From Mariannaea sp. PMI_226 (taxonomy: Eukaryota > Ascomycota > Sordariomycetes > Hypocreales > Nectriaceae): a DNA stretch of 64,000 nucleotides. How positions within the stretch are numbered: position 1 is the stretch's first letter; the number at the start of each line of letters is the position of its first letter. The notes beneath the pieces were generated by a model. It was not told the DNA's origin. It was given only the letters and a program-made list of their open reading frames with translations, and ran no database searches. Positions 45,653-56,532 of the stretch are shown here, in pieces. Location of the stretch: contig JANFOG010000002.1 of NCBI GenBank assembly GCA_024336345.1, forward strand, positions 3,782,001 to 3,846,000, read 5' to 3'. The translations under genes and the position numbers were made by a program.

Positions 45653-46101
45653 AGGAAGAGCAGAAGTCATATTAGACACGATCAGAGACGGAGACGAAGA
45701 AATACGGGAAGATTTAATGACGTGCCGTACGCTTGGGGACCAATGGGCACATGTACAAGTAATGTTTTAGACATCGTATATTCATGACTGGACGGCTTAT
45801 ATATTGGAAATTGATTAGAAAACGGGACTTGGAATGGAAGCTTTGCTCGGAGTATAGAGATTCTGAAGGCATATTATGTACCAAAAATTAGCAACATTTG
45901 ATTTTTCATGTTTTAACCACCAAAGACCATTCAACAAATGGCATGCACAATTTACCTAGAACAACAGCTCTGGTAAAGTATTTCAACTGGGAAGACAATG
46001 AGCTTCCCCGCACCCCTATAATAGTTGAACTGTAGTATATATGTTTGACCACTGTAACGAGTGAGGTCTTTTCGAAGCGTCAATTGCGTCCTTTCCCACA
46101 A

Positions 46102-46129
46102 CCCCCCCCCCCCCCCCCCCCCCCGGGGG
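46102..46129 (+). repeat. C23-G5 homopolymer
   Basis: Twenty-three C are directly followed by five G. It lies between convergent 3' ends and could form an i-motif or G-quadruplex on the opposite strand. Confidence 0.8.
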
Positions 46130-46567
46130 AGGGTCAACGAAGTTGAGCAACGGAGTCCCCAAAGGCGCCGTCTTGCTGAGTTTGGATGCTCAGGTAGTGC
46201 TCACAAACAAAACCGATTGCAGGATGCGCTATGTGCTCAAAGTAGATGTGCAAAGCACAAAAAGGTTGGCTCTTGTATACGGTCACGAAACAAGGCGCAC
46301 GTTATAGTCTATATGTCACCGATGATGGAAATACACGCGTATGATATGACGTTTATATCTTCATGGCTGGGCGATGCATTGCGCTCAGCGAATTAGCTTT
46401 ATCGTCCATCTAAATGACATGGACTTTCTATCAGAACTATCTCTCTAAAATATCCTGTGCTACTAGCTGTAGTTTTTTAATTTTCATGCTTGGTCGTTAC
46501 ATTGTATACCAGGTCCAATCCGGAATCTGCTCACACACCTTGGTGGCGTTGAAGTTGCTTAGCCAAA

Positions 46568-46583
46568 GGGGGGGGGGGGGGGG
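46568..46583 (+). repeat. Poly-G tract (16 G)
   Basis: A run of 16 G lies in the same convergent intergenic space as the C23-G5 tract, about 440 nt away and of opposite base polarity. Confidence 0.8.
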
Positions 46584-46838
46584 AATGAATAGAAAAAGAG
46601 GAAAAAAGGAATCCAACACGGAAAACAAACTATACTGTTCCTTCTGCCAAGATAGCAATAGCTGGAGAATGAAATAAGCCATTCCATGATGAAAAGAAGT
46701 CGAAAATCAAAGCAAAGCAGCAAACCATGCTATATACCAGCAACTATTGACAACATTCCGCTGTTCAAATTGCAATTACATCAGACGTTTCATATTTTCT
46801 TCAATGTCGAAAATGAGATCATATCAACGGGCTTAATC

Positions 46839-49800
46839 TCAGAAAAATCGGCTCTTCTTCTTGGTTTTCTTTGTTTCATTGCCCAAAATATCGTCAAAGG
46901 TCGCTCCGCCACCGGATGCCGTTCCTGATGAGGTACCCGGTCTGCTGTCAGGATTGACCATAGCAGGAAGGTTACCAACCGACTGGCTCCTGAATCCACC
47001 CATAAACGCCGAGCTCATAGGACGGCCTCCAAGCGAGCTACTACGCTCTCCGTATGCGCTGGGCGGAGCAAGCGGTACAGGTTCCAGACCCAATGCCACA
47101 CTGGATCGCCAAGCTTGGCTGGCGCGGTTTCCTGCAGGAGAATTCGTGCGCGGACGGAGAGCCACCTGCGGGCCACCCAAAGGTGGCGATGGCGTGTGGT
47201 ATCCAGCCATGGGTGGAGGAGGGCTGCTGAAATCGTCCTCACCAGGGAAGAGATTGCGAGGAGGTTCGAGGGGCGACAGAGCTGGCTCAAGTGGGGGAAG
47301 GGATTCATTAGGGTTGGTCTCCCACTGCTGAGCAGCAAGCCAGCAATGACTACGGTGATAAGTAGCCTCAACGCTGAACAGAACTGCATCGGTCGAGAGT
47401 TCGACAAGGCCGCCGCCACCGGCAACTTCGTACCACATCTTCTTGACCTGCCGGTCTCCAAACCACGGTGGATTGCCCATAGGAGGCTGGCAGAGGAAGT
47501 ATTCGACACCTTCAGTGTAAGTCATTCCAGGTGCATCAACCACCAACACAGGGAGTGACTGGATGACTGCGTAAAGGAACAACCAGTACCCGTATCGCTG
47601 ATCAGCCCAATCCTGCGATGGCTTACCCCGAGCCTCTCGCAGCTCGAAATCCTTGAATGCATCTAAAAATGGGAGCTTAATGAGGTTCGTATCGTAATTG
47701 TAGGCCTTGTTCAGGACAAGCATGAATTCATGCTCCTTGACATTCTTGTCGAATTTCTGTTGCTTCTTGAGGGGCAGAGTGTTGTAGGTTTCGAGAATGG
47801 AGACTGCCGTAGGAATTTGGGGGGTATCATAAGGAATCGGAGGAAGAACGGGCGGTTTTGAGCGATCGTATTCAGACAAAATATTACGGAGAGCTGACAA
47901 GGTCATCTTGTCCGGGTCGGCAGAAATGGTAGGAACTTCGTCCATGATTCTCGAAGTCCGGTTGGTTCGGTCAACAAGCAGGTCGTACAGTGCACACATA
48001 TCTGCATAGAGCATCTTGAGCACGAGGCGGTTTAAACCGCTCTCGGAGAACGGATTCTTTTTGCTGCTCGCCTTTGGCGGCCAATTTCCAAGGCTGGACT
48101 TGTAATAGCTGAGAACAAAGGAGCGCATTCTGTTGAATGCGTTCCTCCACACCTTGAAGCGAACATGCCTCAACTCAGGAACGGAGGTTGAGTTGGCAAT
48201 GCCGGCGAAGAAAGCGGGGAATTCGAACTGCTCAAGGTAGATGTTACAGTTATGTTGTCGGTTCACAAGATCGAAGTGGGCTTTCTCAAGTGCCTGACGA
48301 GTCTGCGTCGACACCTGCTCAAACAAAGGCAGTCGCAGGTCCATGATAGCTGAATACTTGCCTGCAGCATGCGCAAATGCTTCGTTGTACAACTCTAGTG
48401 ATCGCATGCGCTCTCCGAGAATCAGAGCCTCTAATGTTTTTTCCCGACTGTGTCGACAGTCCGCGAGGCTCATCTGGTCAACATAGAAACTGAAACTGAG
48501 GTCGACTGCGTCGCCGAACGTAGTTCCATCATAACCCATGAAGCCAAACTCTTCCAGCAGATTTGCAATCTGAAGAAAAGCGTGGAAGTTTGTGGGCCTT
48601 GCCTTGGTAGCTACTAGTGGTTGGCCCGTTAAAAACGCAAATAAGTTTCGGATGGCAATCAATCTGTCGAACTCAGTCTGTGATCCGGGTCCTGGGGCAG
48701 CCAACTTGTCTGTGCTGGCCGAAGGCGCTGAAGGGATGTACAATCGCAACTCGCCAGTATCTGGGATTGGAGGAGACGCGGGTGGTGATGTCCGGTTCGC
48801 ATCATCGGCACTAAGACTATCTCGCCCTCCGAAGCTTCGGGCCCGACTGCGACCTGTGGGACTCTCGAGCTCGCTCTGGATGAGATCATTGAATATGTAA
48901 GAGGAGCTCACGGTAAACTCCTGGACCTTAAATGACGGGCCACGACCACTCGCCCGAGAATGCAAAAATATGAGTACATTTCCACTCTCATTCCAAAGTT
49001 CCGGGACCTGGACACACTAAGCGTTAGCCGTTATGCTCATTCAACGATTCTCTCCCGCGTTTTGCTCCCACGTTTTTACGTCGGGCTGACCCACCTTTTC
49101 AGCATTTTTAAGATATGAGGCGTTGTATTCAGCTTTGGTGTCGTCCGCCAACACCCACGCACTTGCCGATGGTTGACCCGACACATCCACTGAATTTGAG
49201 CGAGATCTTCCTCCTGGCAGCCAGCTCCGACGTAGACGGCCACGGGAGGGACTTTGGCTCACCTCGCCGGAGGTAGGGCGAGAGTTAAGCGTCATGGAAG
49301 GTACCCGGCTATTGCTCTGGCTGTCGCGTCCTGATTGTGGTTGTCCATTGGATCCCCGACGACCTCGCGGCTCCGGAGCAGGAGAACTGGTGCGTGACTT
49401 ATGTCCAGTAAATTCACCAGCCCGTTGTTGAAGAGAGCTGCTTCGTTGGCGAATACTGGGGTTCTCCTTACGAAGTTTGGTCAATTTTGTTGGTTCATTT
49501 GCATTGTCGACAGGACCCAAGGTTGGACTCATGTCATAATTGACTGGACTGCTCTGAGGGGATGGTGGAACCGGTACCACGATCTGAGGGTTGTTGTCGG
49601 AGGTCAAATTGGCAGTGTCGAGCTGTTCGCTTTCTGGGGCAAGTTTCATTGGAGGGCTAGGAGGGGGGCTGTGTGGTGGCTCCCTGAATTGGGCGACAAT
49701 CCCGAGCTGGTTTTCGTCGTCTTCCGTCATACGTACGGCCTGGGGTTCGATAATACTAGATGTTGAGGAAGAAGGACTTTGGTCGGTCGGAGTGGACGAC

Positions 49801-50351
49801 TTAGTGAGGGCGGGGGTAACAACAGGCACAGGAGTTGGCGTAGATGAGCGGCTTGCGGAAACTGGTGCCGATGTTGGAGGAGGGGGAGGAGCAGTGGTGG
49901 GCTGCTTGGGAATTGAGGGCGCCGAGTCTGTTGAAGGCAACATGACTGAGGGGAGTAGTGAAGAGAGGCGACTGCCCCAAGTTTTCGATTTTTTACGTGT
50001 CGCTGGAGACTTTGCCTGCAGAGACTGCGGGTGCACTGGTTCTCCGACAGAACCCTTGCTGCTATTATTCTTGCCGTGGCGAGAAGCACCGGTGCTATTA
50101 TGGTAGTGGTGGTGTCGTACGGCGTCCCGGGAGCCGGAGCTGATGGTGCCAGGGTCTCGCAGGTCGGAGAGATCGATGGTGGAGGACTTGTGCCACGACT
50201 TCTGGTGAGGGTCTTGCTGGACAGCGGCCGAGCTAGAGGAATTCGAAGTCGAGGAATAGTTGGAAGATGAAAGGTCTGGATCGGTATTGGACCTCATTAC
50301 AGAAAGAGATGAGGGCAACATTGCTCCTCGAAAGGACTTACTAGACGTCAT
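46839..50351 (-). CDS. Conserved fungal protein of unknown function (probable DUF8004 type)
   Basis: On the minus strand the exons are 50351-49095 and 49007-46839, giving 1141 aa with a phase 0 join (NAEK to VPELWNESGNVL). The first about 400 residues are low-complexity, Ser/Pro-rich and basic, with many SP sites (SPSRGRLRRSWLPGGRSRS). A folded central domain at about 400-990 contains TGELRLYIPSAP, AIRNLFAFLTGQPLV, LLEEFGFMGYDGTTFGDAVD, FDKNVKEHEFMLVLNKAYNYD and LPVLVVDAPGMTYTEGVEYF. I associate these with the filamentous-fungal DUF8004 family; the assignment is from memory of the family. The C-terminus is Pro/Gly-rich and ends in a Lys-rich tail. No catalytic motif is evident. The two exons are each very long open frames and the 87-nt intron joins them cleanly. 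Confidence 0.85.
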
Positions 50352-53287
50352 ATTGGGGTTTATGACTATCCAGCAACCAGCGTCACATGCGGGTGAGAGG
50401 TTCTAAGAATGGAAGGCCTGCGTGGCAAGACGAGGCAGGACGCACATCGACGTAGGCGCAGTGCGAAGCAGGCGGTCGGGGCCAACATATGTATCTGTCT
50501 GAAGACTGGAGACCCTGTGGCTGCGTGTCAGATCAAGACAAGACTTCCCTGCGCTTCCATCACCCTGTAAACCCGTAATCCGGAACCTGAACAGTAACAA
50601 GTGCCTTATTGAGGAGGGTACAGGATGGACCAAAGTCCTGAAGCCTAGCCGAAGCGGGGGCCGATTTTGGGGCTCAGATGGCTTGGGCTTTCTCAGATGC
50701 AGTAACTAACGAGAGACACTCATCAATGTCACTAATAAACTCCAGTCCTGGTCAAAGGATAGGACGCCGTCTCTGGATCAACGGCTCGGCGCCTCGGGAG
50801 GGAGTGGAGGCATGATGACGTTGGCAGGGAATAGTGGAAACAAGTTTTGAGAACCCTCTCTCTCTTCTTTTTTTTTTTCTAACCTGTTCTCCTTTCCTTC
50901 TAGGACTGGTTTAGAGGCCCGCGGCCAAACGGGCTTTCGGTCTAGCTCAAGGCGTGTTGTCAATAAAAAGAGGGAAATCTGCATGAAATATTGTACCTGT
51001 GCACATTCAGACCGGCGCCAGGGGCAAAGAAATCGGGGCTTCAAACTATGCAGCCACAGGTACAGAAAGCAGGGAGACAATAGAATCAACCCAAGTCAAG
51101 GATGGCCAATGTGAGACTGTGTGTGAGACTAACACAGTATGGCAGGCCCCAGAAAGGCGTGTGGCTTCTTGATGGTGGAGCTTCATGATTAAGTCCGGAT
51201 GTCCCGCTGGGGAGTGCGAGTAGAACTGGGAGTGGGAGCGGGAGTGGGAGTGTCGCCCCGAATTTTGATGCCGAGGAGGGCTGGCGCATGGTACTTGGGT
51301 GCTTGGTGCCTGTCGTGTACATGGCTCGGGCGTCTTCATTCTGCTCGTGTCAGTTCGTGTTTGTGCTGAGTTTTGTGGCTAATTATTGGCAGAGAACCAA
51401 TCCGTGTGCGGGCGGTTCGAGCTTAGACTGCTATGACTGTGGTTATCGCAGACCAGTGGAATGGTGATGGAAAGATACAGTCGTCTGTCTCATCAAGAGG
51501 GGGAAAACGACACGTTAGGAGACAAGGCAAAGAATGGAGAGGAAGAAAAGATGTGAGGCTCAGGCGACGGGAATAGCATGGCACCAGCCGAAAGCAAGTT
51601 CAACCGCTCCCGTTGCGCACTGCGGAAGGGAAGGCACTTGGCAGGTGCGGAGCAGTTACTGCCGTAAGGTAGGTACAAGATGGAAGTACTCCGTACAAGG
51701 CGTCCGGATGGGCCCCGAATGTGTCGAAGTGTCGTAGCGTAACTTGTCGATGAAGGCCTCCCCACTGAATGATTACCTTATACCACAACATCCACAGCAA
51801 AGGTACTGCAGAGTATTAAGAATGTCCACGGCTTCGGCTCTCTGTGCACAGATAATTTTGCCTAGCCCGAGGTGTACATTTTTTTTTCTTGAACCTTTTG
51901 CTCCAACCTGTTCTGCCGATGAATCTCTTGCTTATGAAATATAGAGGGGAAGATGAGGATGAGCTGTCGGTTTGCGCCAATACAGTAAGGTGCGCACTGT
52001 CTACCCGTTGATTGGCGCTCGAGAAAGGAAGCAGAGACAGGATCCTCTCAATCCATGGCCGAGACGTGACTTCCGCACAAGAGTACCCGAACAACGCATC
52101 GCCTGGGCGAGTAACGGTTGCATGCCGTTGGTGGTCGACATGGTCATGGTGGGCTTGTATGAATCGATGGCCACCATCAACTCCGACTCAGGCGAATTGA
52201 CTGGCTCAGGGGAAACGAAGAACATGGTGTCATGCAGTAGTCTATAGAATCGAACGCTCCTCCTGGCACGTCTGAAACCTGCACAAGATATAAACGCAGA
52301 GAGCACCTCTCTTGCCACCGGTTCATCCATAATTTGACACCCAGCCCATGTCAGGCCCTCACGGCCCCTGTCTCCTTTCCTACACAGTATTCGGCTCCGG
52401 AAACTCTCTCAGCTTGTTGGGGGCAATTCAACACAGAAGATGGCGCCAAAAAAAAAAAACCGCCAGAACCAGAGATCTTTTGACCGTGGAATGCACTGAG
52501 AAGCTGGGAAAGGCATGGCGGGCGTACCGAAGACCGAGAACTGAGTGGAGGACGCCAGAACGTTGTTTTCCACCGTCAGGTACAGCGACAGGTACAACGG
52601 CAGGCACAAGTGCTCTAGTGATTATTAAAGAGGCTAAGGCAAATGCAATTCATGACAACGATGGCGACTGCAAGAAAGCCCTGCGGAAGCCACCCGGAAG
52701 CAAGCCCTGCAGGAAAAAAAAATTGCCCTGACATTAACTAGCCTGACACCTGACACCTGGCGCCAGACAAAGTTGCAACAATTTCACTTGGCCACGGAGC
52801 AAAGCAGAGGCCCGAACCCGAGAGGATCCCATACGAAGTCTAAATGGTCGTACAAGCGGGTGATGAAAATTATCTGTGCCCAGACGAAAGGTGGTTCGCT
52901 GAAGGGGGAAAATAGCCATCACCAGACCTATCCATCAACCTTCATTGAACGTGCAATACGGAGGTCCATTATTTGCCTAGTATTCCGTACTCCGTGCGGC
53001 ACTTGTCTAGCTACTACATCTACCACCACCCCCGCGTTCCCTTTAATCACGATCACCCACTCATCGTATCGTAATCCTCACACACACCAGGCTATGTATA
53101 GAAGTCATACCAGGGGCTGGTTCAGGGATTGCAAAGTATCTACGTACTGGTCTGGTCTGGTGTACGATCCTCGAGCTGATGCTATTCTACTTTTGGTCCA
53201 CAGGATTTCAGCGACAGCCCAGCGACAACCATACGCTAACCCAACAATAGTCAGCTAGCCGAGACAAGTTATTTGACCTGAAGCCTC

Positions 53288-53309
53288 TTTTTTTTTTTTT
53301 TTTTTTTTT
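53288..53309 (+). repeat. Poly-T tract (22 T)
   Basis: An uninterrupted run of 22 T lies in intergenic DNA. Confidence 0.8.
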
Positions 53310-53670
53310 AACACTTGATTCATGGCCGGTGGCAGTGGAGATGGACAGGACGCACTGAGCCCATGAAAAGTTTCTTCCCCAACGTTGTTGCATCAGCCCA
53401 GTATTCACCCACAGCCAATTGATAGCCCCACGGTGCCCAACGCGGCTTCGTCCTACGCCTGCCCATTTCCAGCTCTGCCCCACGATTCTGCCCGGCGGTT
53501 TCGGAGCATTCTTTCAAGGCCTCTGATCAAGAAGAGAAGCAGAGTTTTAATTTTTTTGGGGGGAAAGTAAGTAAATGCCAAAGAGAAGGGGGGACAGACT
53601 GTAGCATGTAGCAAGAACCTGCGCAACTGAGCTACGCCACCTTCAGTCCTGAAGGACTCCTCACATTACA

Positions 53671-53812
53671 CAAGGTACCTAGGTATCTTGCCTTACCACC
53701 TGCCCAGACAAATGTGCTAGAGAAACAGACAGATTATTCTCAGGTACCACCTACATCTAAAGGTACCCTACCTCGCTACCTACCTCACCTAGTTACGAAC
53801 TGCCTAGGTCAG
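53671..53812 (+). repeat. TAGGTA/GGTACC-rich island
   Basis: Within 140 bp occur GGTACCTAGGTA, GCCTTACCACCTG, CAGGTACCACCTAC, AGGTACCCTACC, CTACCTACCTCACC and GCCTAGGTCAGG. This is a dense set of TACCTA/TAGGTA words in both orientations. Similar words recur in other intergenic regions of the window. Confidence 0.6.
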
Positions 53813-54430
53813 GCATATATATGTCTGCTGAGAGAAAAACGGGCCAGACATACAGCTGCCAACGAATAACAATAATCATAATCATAATAATAACACCTCA
53901 AACGCAAGCCAACGGCACAAGACATACGACCGACCTTCATCCGACGTCAAGATGCTAGATCCAACATGCCCACAGTATCGACACATGGTACATACAAACT
54001 CCGAATATGCAGTCGGGGATTGTCGGCTGCAGTCGGTTTGCCCTGTCATCCCGACTCTTGCAATGTTCGCTGAAACCCCCCAAATTGCTGAGTCGCATGC
54101 ATCGCACCACTCTTACATGCCCTCCACTATTGACTGGAGGGGAATTTTATTGGCGAAAGTTTTCAGCTCTTGGGTTTCTCTATGCGATTATATTGGTACC
54201 GTTCCTCTCACTTCTCATTACCAAACCAAACGACTCCGTCCAGCCAATCGAATTGAATGTCATCTCTCCTATGCATCCTGCGACCATTTTTCTGTTTTAT
54301 CAGCTCCATTTGGCCCAGCCGCAGAGCCCTTTGCAGTAATATCACCATCACCCCGTTGCATCTTCCACGCGTCATTATTATCGCTTGTCCTTACTCAGAC
54401 CAACGTTAATGGATAGATCTCCGGATAATT

Positions 54431-54658
54431 TTAGTCAGCATTAGCCACCCAACTTTCCCAAGTGGGCACATAAATCCGGGCGGAATCAAGCTGATGCCAA
54501 TCATCACAAAACCAAGCCACCAGCATCGCCATGTCAGCGAATAGCCTCCTTATAGTTGGTTCAACCTCTTCATCACTGCCAGCGTCGTCACCATCTACAT
54601 CATCAGCTTCTGTAACCCGTCTCTGTCTCCGCAATTCCATCAACGCATGGAGCCACAA
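54431..54658 (-). pseudogene. Possible gene fragment, C-terminal-like ORF
   Basis: On the minus strand a 75-residue frame reads protein-like: LRRQRRVTEADDVDGDDAG, EPTIRRLFADMAMLVAWFC, IYVPTWESWVANAD, then stop. A TGA lies immediately upstream in frame. It has no ATG and no confirmed upstream exon, although an AG acceptor is available just before the frame. It could be the last exon of an unrecognised gene, a relic, or chance. Confidence 0.15.
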
Positions 54659-56532
54659 AACTCAGCACCCCTATCGGGGACTTTTACTGTCCGTGTTGCC
54701 TTACGCAGTTGTTTTCGTAGTAAGATCAGCAAGCTCCCTCCTCAAATTTGATCAGAGGTAAAATATCTCTGCCCACGTCTGCACAGTTCCTTGGTGTCCC
54801 CAGAAACCCCGCCAGCCGCGCTCGATGTGGCTCCCTCTCAAATGCGATCATCTAACTCTGATCGGCCAAGATGCTTACAATGTATTGGTTGCAAGATATC
54901 TGGTTTGGTGCCACACCAGTAGACCGGGCTTGTCACTGATGAACAAGTGACCAAGACGTAATACACACCAAGAATTTACTAGCTATTTTTCGCAACTGCT
55001 CTTTTGTGCTGTGATAGTTCCCGGCTGCCAAAAGACACTGTACTTCATACAGCCCGCTCGTAGAGTTACATATGAAGTGATGATGGCGCATGGCTATAAT
55101 TAGTTGTATTTGCAGAGTTCCCAACAGAAAACACGGGCTTTTCAGAAAGCCGAATAATGTGTCAATGAAAAGAAATGTGGGAAGAACAGAGGGGAACAGA
55201 AAAAGAATAAAGACGAGGGCTCAATACCTAGCCTTGCGACAAATTGGTATTTTTTGCCCCTTTATGCCGACCCTTCCCACTCTCCCCTTTCCCCATTTCT
55301 ATAATACATTGCACTGAGGCTTGACAGTACGATCGTCATGATCCCTGGAAATAAAGTCGTACTCTACGCAATGTTCAGCAAGTGATACCTAGTCAGGCGA
55401 AAAAGAGAAAAGGCCTCGCAACCTGGTTCAAACAAGCTAACCAACCTAGGGGAGGACGCCTCATCTTATCCACCCCTGACTATTCTTGGCTCAACTTGCT
55501 GCTCCATCATATTTTGATCCGCCCCAGATCGACAATCCACTGTTGCATCATAGCCTCCCATATCCTTGCTCGGTACGTACGTAGTATCCGAATAAGCCCC
55601 AATTTGTGAGGAGGTCAGGGGAGGCAAAGTCCAAGCAGGAGAAAACCTGATGCTTTCAATCCCACGGCCAAGGATTCATCAATATCCCGGTGCTCAAAGC
55701 AGTACGAGGGAGCCCACAGAAAGGACTCTGTGGATTCAGGTACTCGGTATTTCGGAATAGATGGAAAGCTACTTGTACAATTCATCAAGTTTATTTATGA
55801 ATGCCTTTTGGCCAACTCGGAATTCCACAGCGTTGCAAGCAACAAACAAGACACGACCCTGTCATCAAACAAGGCGCAACTCTATCGTTGGATCCCATCG
55901 GTTTTCACCTGCTTGCTTCTATCTCCTCTCTTGTTCTCGTTGCTGTCCCCCAGAGCGTGGGTGGTACCCGTGCCGCAGAGTGCCAGCACTGCAAGTCGAT
56001 TTGGTTTCAGGGTCTTCGAAGTGTAGTAGAGAATTGAGTAGTTTTGTGATTGTGCTTCTCGAAAACTAGTAGATTTATAATAACAAGTCAGTCCCCGGAA
56101 GTTCGCATAAGTTCACATTGAAGATGGACAGCGAAGATAGTTTTGGAAGTAGCAATTCATTTGGGTTGGACAAGAAATTGGTCTCATTGGGTGACAATGT
56201 CATAACCTCGGTTCCATCTTTACCCTCCAGTATCCGTCCTTTTCTGGAACATCCCCAGACGTGCATAAGCGGACGGATTCGATCACGTGATCACAAATTT
56301 CCACATTCGTCCACTTGGAGCTTCACCGAGTTTCGAGAGACGGTCTTGCATCTCATTGGATATCGGGTGCCAAGGGCCCCATTCAATGCTTCTCGTCCAA
56401 TAGTTGATGAGTTGTTACGGCAGGTTTGGGGAGGAACGATGGACATACGTAGGGGACTAAACTTCAACTCTGCTTGGGACACGTCATTTTCGCCCTTCAG
56501 TAGACGCCACTTCACATCTGGCCTCGGTCGAC

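Larger units (their letters stand above)
45653..46838. other. Convergent intergenic region with homopolymer tracts
   Basis: This lies between the stops of two convergent genes. It holds a 23-C run followed at once by 5 G (46102-46129) and a 16-G run (46568-46583). No gene was recognised. Confidence 0.5.
50352..56532. other. Gene desert (6.2 kb)
   Basis: I see no convincing gene. Candidates examined include a 154-aa ORF from the ATG at 53952, a minus-strand ORF at 54431-54658 and an upstream ORF at 56124-56630; none belongs to a family I recognise. It contains a G/C-rich degenerate GGGAGT repeat at about 51226-51255, a T22 tract (53288-53309) and the densest TAGGTA/GGTACC island of the window (about 53671-53812). 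Confidence 0.45.

Noticed and set aside
49591..50106. 171-aa plus-strand ORF
   Set aside because: It is antisense to the Ser/Pro-rich first exon of the 1141-aa protein; the Gly/Val runs are complements of Pro/Thr runs.
52773..53258. 161-aa plus-strand ORF
   Set aside because: It has no recognisable composition or motif, poor start context and no splice partners.
53927..53940. ACATACGACC, resembling the start of dispersed fungal 5S rRNA
   Set aside because: The match stops after ten bases and no internal 5S promoter boxes follow.
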